Positions 25,535 through 33,600 of a DNA stretch of 38,699 nucleotides are shown here, in pieces. Position numbers and translations under genes: made by a program. The stretch spans positions 1 to 38,699 of the forward strand of contig JAJUJZ010000013.1 of the NCBI GenBank assembly GCA_029265075.1, read 5' to 3'. The notes under the pieces were generated by a model. That model saw nothing but the letters and a program-made list of their open reading frames with translations. It had not been told where the DNA came from and searched no databases. Positions within the stretch are counted from its first letter, which is position 1. Each line of letters opens with the position of its first letter. This DNA comes from Gammaproteobacteria bacterium (GTDB taxonomy: Bacteria; Pseudomonadota; Gammaproteobacteria; Pseudomonadales; CAMLJR01).

Positions 25535-27257
25535 CATGCGACGCACCCAGCAGAATGCGGCCGGAAGAGCAGGCTGCAGCGCCGCTCCGGTAGGAAAAAT
25601 AGAGTTTGCCTCTCGCTTCATCCCAGCGCAGCTGCAGTTCCAGCTGATCATCCGGACGCGCCAGGCGCTGGAATTTGATCACTTCCATGCCGCCGAACCG
25701 GGGCGGGAGACCGGGCAGCAGCTGGCGGGCAATGGTGAGCGCCCAGCTGATCTGCACCACACCGGGCAACACCGGTGTGCCGGGAAAGTGACCCGAGAAA
25801 TGGGCCAGATCCAGCGGCACCCGCAGCTGTACGGTCCACTCATTGTGAGCATTCGGCACGCTGTCGAGCTGCTCTGGCAGACGGGGTCGCGGGGCACGCA
25901 GCAACACTTCCAGCGTCGCCGCCGGCAGCTTGTCCTGGGCGGTGAATGGCAGTTCTCGCACCAGCCGCCAGCGTCGGGGCAGAGCCAGCCTCTCGGTGTG
26001 GTGCGCGAGCCACTCCCGAAGCGTCCCGGTCACCGCCCGGCGGCCCTGCGTGCGCAGCGCCGCGCGTCCGGCCGGACTCAGCGCAACCACGGCACCGAGA
26101 AACGCGCGTCGCTCCTGCAACACGCCGAGACGTGCGTCGACCACCCACGGGTGAGCACACAGACGCTGTTCGATCTGCGGCAGAGAGATGCGCTTGTCTT
26201 CCAGTTTAACGATCCGGTCGAGGCGCTCGCCCAGCTCGAACCGACCGTCGCTGTGCAGCGTCACTGCATCTGCCGTAACGAACGGACGGTGATCGGGCAA
26301 GTAAGGGGATGCGAGCTGCAATGCGCCGCGAGCATCGCAGCTGACGGTGATGCCTGGAAACGGCTGCCACGGCTGTTGCCCCTGGCGCCAGCCGATGCCG
26401 CCCGTCTCCGAACTGCCATAAATTTCCAGCGGCCACTGGCCACCGCGACTGGCGATCACGGCGGCTGCAGGGGCGGGGAGGGCACCACCGGAAGAAAATA
26501 TGCGACGCACACCGCGCAAGGACTGGAAGTCGAAGGCGTCTCCCAGCCGTTTCAGCAGCGCCGGGCTGGCCACCCAAACAGTGTGTGCGAACGCCGCGCT
26601 GGCCTGCTGCATCTCCTCCGGAAACGGGCGTGCGATCCGCATAAACGGTACACCCGCGGCGAGCGGCCAGAGAACCCGGTAGAGCAGCCCGTAAATATGG
26701 TGCGCCGCCACCGAACCGATCACCACTGCCCCCGCAAGCTCAGTGCCCCAGAGCTGGTGCAGGGTGCGCACCTCGGTGCTGAGCTGGTGCAGCCGTTTGA
26801 GGATCAGTTTGGGGCGGCCACTGGAGCCCGAGGTGCAGAGCAGCAGTGTGGCAGCGGGGCTGAGCGGGGCGGGAGCGAGCGGCGCGGTCAGCAGCTCGGC
26901 AACGGACAGCGTCCCGGAGCGATCGCCGAGCACTGTCAGCGGAGATCGCTGCTGACCCTCAGAAGCGGGCAGCACGCAGTCGAGTTCGGCGTCTGCGGGC
27001 AGCTGTCCTTCGGCAGCGAGAATCGGCGTCGCTCCCGCTCGCCAGGCACCAAGCAGCGCCACGGCCAGTTCAGAGGCGTCGTCAAATTGCAGGACCAGAC
27101 GGGTAATCCGGCGCTGCTGAAGACCTGCAGCCAGCTGCAGTGCACGGCTCCGCAATGCCGCAGGCGGCAGGCTGACCTGGTCGGGCAGATCATATGGTTG
27201 CTGTTGTGGCGTATCCGCCTCAGTCACCAGCCACTGCTCCAGTGGTGTCCAGCTCAT
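25527..27257 (-). CDS. Fused acyl/aryl-adenylating ligase and FabZ/FabA-like dehydratase (ApeH-ApeI)
   Basis: A 576-residue bifunctional protein. I start it at ATG 27257 (MSWTPLEQWL), overlapping the apeG-like stop by 4 nt. Residues ~1-450 form an ANL adenylating enzyme: LLCTSGSSGRPKLILKR (nucleotide P-loop), IYGSSETGGIGWR, KLEDKRISLPQIEQRL and the C-terminal catalytic lysine region TAQDKLPAATL. The last ~100 residues are a hotdog dehydratase with HFSGHFPGTPVLPGVVQ, H490 being the likely catalytic histidine. The first half should activate the aryl starter (4-hydroxybenzoate or a coumarate-like acid) and load it on an ACP; the second dehydrates 3-hydroxyacyl-ACP. In well-studied aryl-polyene clusters these are separate genes, apeH and apeI. 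Confidence 0.87.
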   Translation of the reverse strand: MSWTPLEQWLVTEADTPQQQPYDLPDQVSLPPAALRSRALQLAAGLQQRRITRLVLQFDDASELAVALLGAWRAGATPILAAEGQLPADAELDCVLPASEGQQRSPLTVLGDRSGTLSVAELLTAPLAPAPLSPAATLLLCTSGSSGRPKLILKRLHQLSTEVRTLHQLWGTELAGAVVIGSVAAHHIYGLLYRVLWPLAAGVPFMRIARPFPEEMQQASAAFAHTVWVASPALLKRLGDAFDFQSLRGVRRIFSSGGALPAPAAAVIASRGGQWPLEIYGSSETGGIGWRQGQQPWQPFPGITVSCDARGALQLASPYLPDHRPFVTADAVTLHSDGRFELGERLDRIVKLEDKRISLPQIEQRLCAHPWVVDARLGVLQERRAFLGAVVALSPAGRAALRTQGRRAVTGTLREWLAHHTERLALPRRWRLVRELPFTAQDKLPAATLEVLLRAPRPRLPEQLDSVPNAHNEWTVQLRVPLDLAHFSGHFPGTPVLPGVVQISWALTIARQLLPGLPPRFGGMEVIKFQRLARPDDQLELQLRWDEARGKLYFSYRSGAAACSSGRILLGASHDE

Positions 27258-27805
27258 GTGGCGAGTACCCGCTGCCGCACCAGCCACTCTCCACCCAGCA
27301 GCAGTCCGATCAGGCCGTAGGCGATCAGGCCGTTGTAGAGCGTCCACCAGCTGAGCGGCGCCCACAGGGTGAGCGCTGCGGCAATGGCGCCATTGAGCAG
27401 AAAGAAGAGCGACCAGATCACAGTGACGCGCCGGGTATAGGCGATGCCGGCCACCGGCAGAGCGGGGTCGCGCAGCCGCGCCAGCGTTTCGATGACCGGT
27501 GTGCCCCGCAGGCTTGAAGCAAATACCAGGAGCAGCGCACCGTTGATCAGCACCGGATACCACAGCAGCAGGGATGCGTCATCCACGGCTGCCGTCACCG
27601 CGCAGAACAGCAGTGCCGCAGCCGCCGGCAACAGGGTGCGACGATTGCGGCCAGTGACCAGCAGCCGGCCCAGCCAGAGCAGGCCCAGCAGCAGCACCAG
27701 ATAGCGGGGTGACCAGCGTTCGAGACCGAGCCAGACGGCAAACGGGTAGGCCAGCGATACGATCGCCAGCAGCGGTCCGATCACCGCGGCTGCGCCGCGC
27801 TTCAC
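27254..27805 (-). CDS. apeG: COG4648-type polytopic membrane protein (ApeG-like)
   Basis: A 183-residue hydrophobic protein with about five or six membrane helices (for example LLAIVSLAYPFAVWLGL, YLVLLLGLLWLGRLL, VTVIWSLFFLLNGAIAAAL, LYNGLIAYGLIGLLLGGEWLV). This family is found with aryl-polyene and related pigment clusters; its biochemical role is not established. The RVTVIWSLFFLLNG segment is the most recognisable part. Start and stop each overlap the neighbours by 4 nt (ACP upstream, adenylating fusion downstream), so it is fully embedded in the operon. Confidence 0.8.
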   Translation of the reverse strand: MKRGAAAVIGPLLAIVSLAYPFAVWLGLERWSPRYLVLLLGLLWLGRLLVTGRNRRTLLPAAAALLFCAVTAAVDDASLLLWYPVLINGALLLVFASSLRGTPVIETLARLRDPALPVAGIAYTRRVTVIWSLFFLLNGAIAAALTLWAPLSWWTLYNGLIAYGLIGLLLGGEWLVRQRVLAT

Positions 27806-28050
27806 GCGAGCGTCATCCGGTGCACCGCTGCAACGACATCGCCCACGGTGCGCACGGCCTTGAAATCCTCTGCGGCCAGCTTTTTGCCAGTTTTGCGCCT
27901 GATGTAGTCGATCAGGTCGACCGCATCGATACTGTCGATTTCGAGGTCCTGATAAAGATTGGCCTCGAGTGTCACCTGCTCGGGCTCCAGTTCAAACAGC
28001 TCGACGATAGCGCTGCGCAGAACGTCGTAAATCTCATCGCGGGTTTGCAC
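27802..28050 (-). CDS. apeF: Acyl carrier protein (second of two)
   Basis: An 82-residue acidic ACP with the 4'-phosphopantetheine site at S40 (DLEIDSIDAVDLIDYI). The third-helix region RRKTGKKLAAEDFKAVRTVGDVV is typical. It is one of two tandem ACPs; in aryl-polyene systems one carries the aryl polyene and the other is thought to serve other acyl steps, but which is which cannot be read here. Assigned ApeF by order. The gap to the other ACP is 11 nt, and it overlaps apeG by 4 nt. The phosphopantetheinyl transferase encoded divergently would activate it. Confidence 0.9.
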   Translation of the reverse strand: MQTRDEIYDVLRSAIVELFELEPEQVTLEANLYQDLEIDSIDAVDLIDYIRRKTGKKLAAEDFKAVRTVGDVVAAVHRMTLA

Positions 28051-28061
28051 GGTGAGGCTCC

Positions 28062-28322
28062 TTAAGCGGGTCGGCGGGCTGCTACGAATGCCGCCAGGCT
28101 GGCGACACTGGCGAAATGCCGACGGATATCTTTGTCTTCCGGGTCGATTTTGACGGCGTATCGCTTCTGAATGGCGAGGCCGAGCTCGAGTGCGTCGACC
28201 GAATCCAGCCCAAGGCCGTCATTGAAAAGTGGTTCATCATCGTTGATATCGGCGGGTGCAATATCTTCGAGCCCCAGGCTGTCGATGATCAGCTCTTTGA
28301 TTTCCAGCGCCAGGTTGCTCAT
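28062..28322 (-). CDS. apeE: Acyl carrier protein (first of two)
   Basis: An 86-residue acidic ACP with the prosthetic-group serine S41 in DGLGLDSVDALELGLAIQ. The DSVDALEL form differs from the DSIDAVDL of its neighbour, so the two ACPs are divergent rather than recent duplicates, which suggests distinct partners. ApeE by position after the acyltransferase, whose stop it overlaps by 4 nt. Confidence 0.9.
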   Translation of the reverse strand: MSNLALEIKELIIDSLGLEDIAPADINDDEPLFNDGLGLDSVDALELGLAIQKRYAVKIDPEDKDIRRHFASVASLAAFVAARRPA

Positions 28323-29083
28323 ACGGTCTCCAGCTGTTGGCGAAAATAGTCATGCAAATGTTGGTTGAGCTTGCGCGAGGCGACCGGTGGCAGGCCCAGC
28401 GCGGCGAACTGTCCGGGATCGATGTCGTCCCCCACGCACAGCTGAAAGTGCACCCGGCACTTCGGTATGCGATACCACGGTTCGCCTTTGGTCAGCGTGG
28501 GCGGGTCCACCGTAATCACTACCGGCGTGATCATTTGCGCTCCGCGCAGCGCGATGGCTGCTCCGCCCCGATGAAAGGACGGCATTGTACCCGGAGTCGT
28601 GCGGGTGCCTTCGGGGAAAACAACCAGTGTTTCGCCCCGGCGCAGTGCTGCTTCCGCGTCGTCGAGTATCTCAGCACTGCCATTGCTGAGGTAGCCGGCG
28701 GCCCGTACCGGGCCACGGGTGAACGGATTATGGAAAAGGCTCTGCTTCACCACGCAGTTGGCGTCGCGAATGCAGGCGATCAGCAGCACCACATCGATCA
28801 GTGAGGGATGATTGGCGATGATGAGCTGACCGGGCCGGCCCAGCCGTTCGCCGCCCTCGACCGTGAACGTCAGAATGCCGCTGCGGTACATGAACTGGGT
28901 GAACAGCCAGAACATGCGGCTGATGGTCCGCCGCGCGCGCGCGCGCCGCCAGCCGGGATCACCGGGCCACAGGCTCTGCAACGGAAATACCACCAGACGG
29001 AGCACCAGGCCGCCGAGTCCGAACAGCCCGAATGCCAGCGCCGTCGCCAGCAGCCGCCAGAGGTAACTGAGCGACTGAACCAT
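28319..29083 (-). CDS. apeD: PlsC-like 1-acyl-glycerol-phosphate acyltransferase (ApeD-like)
   Basis: A 254-residue membrane-associated protein. N-terminal hydrophobic segment (LLATALAFGLFGLGGLVLRLVVF), then IIANHPSLIDVVLL with H92-x4-D97 and VVFPEGTRTTPG, the catalytic and substrate-binding blocks of the glycerophospholipid acyltransferase family. In this cluster it probably joins an acyl chain (polyene or fatty acyl from ACP) to the lipid anchor rather than making phosphatidic acid for the whole cell. The start overlaps the preceding gene's stop by one nucleotide (TAATG), and the stop overlaps the first ACP. Confidence 0.86.
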   Translation of the reverse strand: MVQSLSYLWRLLATALAFGLFGLGGLVLRLVVFPLQSLWPGDPGWRRARARRTISRMFWLFTQFMYRSGILTFTVEGGERLGRPGQLIIANHPSLIDVVLLIACIRDANCVVKQSLFHNPFTRGPVRAAGYLSNGSAEILDDAEAALRRGETLVVFPEGTRTTPGTMPSFHRGGAAIALRGAQMITPVVITVDPPTLTKGEPWYRIPKCRVHFQLCVGDDIDPGQFAALGLPPVASRKLNQHLHDYFRQQLETV

Positions 29084-29766
29084 TACGCCAGTCGCCGCCA
29101 GAGCCAGCCGCGCAGCTGGCCGGGATGCTCGAGCTCGACCGCATCAGTCGTCAGCGCCTGCGCCAGACTGAGAGCATGTGGCCGGGCCGGTTGTGCGGTA
29201 GGGCCAGCGCCCGGTTTCAGCGTCAGGGTCCATCGGTCACCCGGGACCACGCGCAGCGCCAGCGCATAGGGGTGGGGCACATCGTCCATCCAGCGCGCGA
29301 ACAGCTCGGCGGGCTGATCCTCTGCCACCACGATCAGGACAGCGGGCGCACCTGCCTGCAACAGGGTGACTGCTTCCAGCACGGCGTGCTCGAGCCCGTC
29401 AGCTTCGGCAGCCAGCGCGGTCATTTCGCTGCGGTCCCGGCGCAGGATCGACCAGAGACCGATGAGAGCATTGTGAACAGAGAGGCTGAACTGGGCAGGC
29501 GAGACCGGTTCGCCGCGGGCAATATCCGACAGCAATGCCTGCGCGCGGCTGGTTTCGCCGTGCCGGGAAGCGAATACCAGTGGCATGTCGGTAATGGCCA
29601 GCGGCCAGGCGGTGCCGAGTGCGATACGGGCGAACCGGCTCAGCCGGCGCCGCTGCATCGGGGGCAGGAACGACACATCGGGGGGCTCATCAGACGCGGC
29701 CTGCGCGCTCGGGGCGGCTGGTGGCGATGGCCACACGCGCCAGTCTTCGATGTCGAATTGAATCAC
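29083..29766 (-). CDS. apeC: KS-like chain-length-factor protein lacking the active Cys (ApeC-like)
   Basis: About 227 residues when started at GTG 29766 (gtgattcaattcgac, MIQFDIEDWRVW); the track ORF extends into non-coding DNA. It matches the short beta-ketoacyl-synthase N-terminal-like family: DMPLVFASRHGETSRAQALLSDIARGEPVSPAQFSLSVHNALIGLWSI. There is no nucleophilic cysteine and no second KS half, so it cannot be a stand-alone KS. In characterised aryl-polyene systems the equivalent ApeC pairs with ApeO as chain-length factor. It is the first gene of the operon, with a promoter about 115 nt upstream. The GTG start has only a weak ribosome site, so the start is less certain than the identity. 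Confidence 0.78.
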   Translation of the reverse strand: MIQFDIEDWRVWPSPPAAPSAQAASDEPPDVSFLPPMQRRRLSRFARIALGTAWPLAITDMPLVFASRHGETSRAQALLSDIARGEPVSPAQFSLSVHNALIGLWSILRRDRSEMTALAAEADGLEHAVLEAVTLLQAGAPAVLIVVAEDQPAELFARWMDDVPHPYALALRVVPGDRWTLTLKPGAGPTAQPARPHALSLAQALTTDAVELEHPGQLRGWLWRRLA

Positions 29767-29881
29767 GCCGCACAGCCCAAAGCGTTTCCACTCCCGTCCC
29801 GCGATGAGGCCTCTTGTCGCCGGGTGCGCAGGCGTGCGGGAAAAGAACTCAGCCGGACGCTGGCCCGGTCGAAAGGACGGT

Positions 29882-29910
29882 ATTATCGCTGTGCCACATG
29901 ACTGCGTAAA
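29882..29910 (-). promoter_or_regulatory. Sigma70-like promoter for the aryl-polyene operon
   Basis: Read on the minus strand, TTTACG (29910-29905) is followed after exactly 17 nt by GATAAT (29887-29882). It points towards the apeC-like gene and leaves a leader of roughly 110 nt. It lies in the 164-nt space shared with the divergent phosphopantetheinyl transferase gene. Confidence 0.6.
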
Positions 29911-29930
29911 CAGCTCGTACGGGGAAACGC

Positions 29931-30614
29931 TTGAGCCTGCTATTGATCTGGGGAGAGCCGGCGGCGGCTGCAGCCTATTGCGCCGAGCGCCTGACTGCTG
30001 AGCAACGGGCGCAGGCGGAACGACGACGGGCCTCTCGCGCCCGCACCGAATGGGCAGTGAGCCGGGCGCTGATGCAAAGCGCGGAGATTCGGGAGGGTGG
30101 GGCACCGGGTCGCGGCTGGTCGCTGAGCCACTCGGACCGGCATGCGTTGCTGCTGCGAGCTCGGCCCGGGCAGGCCTGTGGCGTCGATCTCGAGTGCAGG
30201 CGTCCTCGTCCGGTGGCGCGGCTGGCGGAGTGGATCGCCAGCCCGGAAGAGCAAGAATGGCTCTTGACGCTGGATGAACCTGAGCAACTCAAGGCATTCT
30301 ATCGGCTCTGGACGCTCAAGGAGGCGCTGGTGAAAGCGATGGGGCTGGCATTTCCCGGCGGCATGAGACAGAGCACACTGACCTTCGACCATCATGGCGC
30401 GCCTCGCCTGGCGGTGACCGCTGCCGGCACCTGGCAGGCGCGGGTGTTTGAGTGGGACACCTGGACGGCGGCGGTCGTCTGGGAGGGGGCCGGCGCGGCC
30501 GAGCTCAGCTGGGCCGCGGGACCGAACTCGACGCTGCCGGCGATGGTCTGCACCATTCGCGCGAGCACCAGCCCGCCTGACTCAGCAGCGGTCACGCTGT
30601 CGGACCGCCGGTGA
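29931..30614 (+). CDS. Sfp-type 4'-phosphopantetheinyl transferase
   Basis: A 227-residue enzyme that converts apo-ACP to holo-ACP using coenzyme A. It starts at TTG 29931 with GGGGAAA about 6 nt upstream; no ATG is available near the beginning. Motifs: WSLSHSDRHALL, GVDLE with D86 and E88 (magnesium site), and FYRLWTLKEALVKAMGL with K130-E131. The region before residue 50 (RRRASRARTEWAVSRALMQ) fits the family's N-terminal half. It is transcribed away from the pigment operon and would activate its two ACPs. The C-terminal ~60 residues are not strongly conserved. A sensor kinase gene follows after 72 nt with no terminator visible. Confidence 0.92.
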   Translation: MSLLLIWGEPAAAAAYCAERLTAEQRAQAERRRASRARTEWAVSRALMQSAEIREGGAPGRGWSLSHSDRHALLLRARPGQACGVDLECRRPRPVARLAEWIASPEEQEWLLTLDEPEQLKAFYRLWTLKEALVKAMGLAFPGGMRQSTLTFDHHGAPRLAVTAAGTWQARVFEWDTWTAAVVWEGAGAAELSWAAGPNSTLPAMVCTIRASTSPPDSAAVTLSDRR

Positions 30615-30686
30615 CAAGCCTGTCGCTGGCGCGCTTCGGCACAGCTGCAACTCTCCTGACCATAACTAAGGTGACGGAACCCTTAC

Positions 30687-33600
30687 TTGAAGTTGAGCAG
30701 ACGCGAACAGGACTCCGCACCGGAGCTTTTTCTGAATCCCGGACATCTGGGCTGGAGCGCGGCGTTGATGCCAGCGCTGGTATTGCTGGCAGGACTGTGT
30801 CTGAGCCTGCTGGTCTGGTCCCAGGCAGCCGAGCGCGCTCGCGTTGCTGTCGAAGAAGACGTCGAGCATCGCGCTGATCTGCTTACCTCGCAGCTGCGAG
30901 GGCGACTGCGTAGTTACGAGCAGCTGTTACGCGGCGTAGCCGGCCTGTTCGCCGCTTCTGATAGCGTCAGTATCGATGAGTTCCGGCGCTACGTGCTCGC
31001 GCTGGAAATGCCCAGCGCTTATCCAGGCTTGCAAGGCGTCGGCTTTGCCGAGCGGCTCGGCTCCCTTTCTTCAGACCGTACCGGGTCAACGGCGGATCGA
31101 TCCGTCGAGACCGCACTCGGGTCAGTAAAGATATGGCCGGGCCAGGGCGGCGAAGAAGCTTCCGCTATTCGTCTGCTGGAACCGCTGGACTGGCGCAACC
31201 AGCGTGCACTTGGCTTCGACATGTTCTCTGATCCCGCACGGCGGGCAGCGATGGCGCGCGCTGTGGATCAGGGCACGCTCGGCATGACCGGCCGGGTGAC
31301 GCTCGTGCAGGAGGCGGATGAGGATGTCCAGAATGGCTTCCTGATGTATGTTCCGGTCTATCGCGACGGTGAATCCATTCGCACGGCAGAACAGCGGCGC
31401 GAGGCTCTGCTGGGCTGGGCTTTCGCACCGTTTCGTGCCGAAGACTTCATGCAGGCGGTAGTGGGGGCAGTCAACCGCAACACGCAGACGCCGCTGGAGC
31501 TGGCGGTGTACGCCGGCGTTGAAGCACGGGCAGACAATCTCCTGTACGCGTCCAGCGGTGCGCTGGGCGGTCGGGACCGGGAGCCGCTGTTCAGGGCCAG
31601 CAGCAGTTTTACCCTGGGGGGCGCTCACTGGACGCTGCAGTTTTCCTCAACGCCCGAGCTTGAGGCGCGCCTGCACCAGCAGCCGAGTCTCTGGATACTG
31701 CTGACAGGCGCAGGACTGAGCCTGCTGCTGGCGGTTGTGCTGTGGCTGCTCGGCCACGGACGCAGCCGCGCCTGGCGTTACGCCGCCCGCATGAACCGGC
31801 ATCTGCGCGAGAGTGAGCAGCGCTTCCGCCGCCTGGCCGACGCCGCCCCGGTGCTGATTGCGCTGGGCGATCCCGAGCTGCGTTTGCAGTGGGCGAATCG
31901 CGGCTGGCTTGAGTTCCGCGGGCGACCGCTTGAGGCGGAAGCGGGGGAAGGCTGGCTGGAAGGGGTTCATCCGGAAGATGTCGTCCTCTGCAAGTCGCTG
32001 ATCGAGCGGCCGGCCAACCCCGGCCAGGCGCTCGGGCTGGAGTTCCGCCTCCTGCACGCGGATGGCAGCTATCGCTGGGTGCTCAATCAGAGTGTGCCGC
32101 AATATGGGCCGGATGGTGCCGTGGTGGGCTTCATCGGCACCTTCGTCGACATCACTGACCGAAAACGGGCCGAGGAAGCGCTGCGGCGCGCCAACCATCT
32201 GGTTAACAGTGTGCTCACAGCCGCAGTCGATACTGCCATTACCGTCACCGACCGTGACGGCACCGTGCAGCTGTTCAATCCGGGTGCCGAACGCCTGCTC
32301 GGACTGCGTGCCGACGAGGTGATCGGCTCGCGACGCCCCAATCTCTGGGACGCAGATGGTATTTCCAAGTTCGAATGGTATGACGACATTGCCGAAGAGC
32401 ACAGCGTGGGGCCGGCGGCGTTGCGTCACGAAGCGCTTGCGGCGGGTCAGGCGCAGCGCGAGTGGACGTATCAGCGTCCGGATGGCGAGCAGCTGCGTAT
32501 CTCGCTGGTGCTGACGCCGCTGCGCGAACCGGACGGCTCTGTCTCCGGCTGGCTGGGCATGGCACGGGACATAACTGCTCAATATGCCGCCGAGCAACGT
32601 CTGTTGGAGAGTGAGCGGCGGCTGCGCGCCGTGTTCGATGCTTCGTTCTCCATCATCGGCCTGCTGTCACCGGCGGGGACACTGCTGGACGTCAACCGCA
32701 CTGCGCTGCGTGCTGGCAAGGTGGGACTGGAACAGGTGCTGGGTATCCCATTCTGGCAAGGCCCGTGGTGGCAGACGCCGACGGCCCGCGACACCATTCA
32801 CACTGCAGTCCGGACGGCTGCGGCCGGCCAGGAAATGCACGGGGAGGTAGCGACCGGATACGGCGCGCACCCGACCACCATCGCGTTCTCGATCAGGCCT
32901 GTGTTCGACGAGCAGCAGCGCGTGGTGCTGCTGGTACTGGAAGGACAGGACATCACCGAGCGCAAGCGCGCCGAAAGCAAACTCAGCGAGCAGCGCCTGT
33001 TCCTGGACAAGCTGATGTCGGAAATACCCGACATGGTGTCGTACTGGAATGCGGACCAGCGTTGCCGGTTCGCCAACCCGGCATGGAAGAATACCTTCTC
33101 GCGCGTGGCTGGCATGGCCGCTGACGAACTGGTTGGCAGCGACATGGCCCGGATGCTGGGTGGGTTTTATGGAAGCGTGCGTGCGGACGTGGCGGCGGTA
33201 CTGCGTGGTGCAGTGCAGCGGCGTGAGCGCACGCTGGCAGTGGACGATGACACGCGCCACCTGCTGATGCACTTCCGCCCCGACATCGTCGACCGTGAGG
33301 TGGTCGGGTTTGTCGTGGTCGCCACCGATATCACCGAGCTGAAGCGGATTGAACGGTCGCTGCAGGAACAGGTGCAGCGCGCCGAAAGCGCAACCCGTGC
33401 CAAGAGTGATTTCGTGGCCAACATGAGCCATGAAATCCGTACGCCGATGAATGCCGTACTGGGCCTGACCCGGCTGCTGGTGGACACCGAGCTCGACAGT
33501 CAGCAGCGTGACTATGTCGAGATGATCCACTCGTCGTCGCGGGCGCTGCTGCAGATCCTCAATGACATCCTCGATTATTCGAAGGTAGAAGCGGGCCGGC

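Noticed and set aside
25497-27320. Long plus-strand ORF (607 aa) opposite the adenylation-dehydratase gene
   Set aside because: It is antisense to a gene with clear motifs, its translation is low-complexity (Q, R, G rich), and it matches no family. It is a GC-driven shadow frame.
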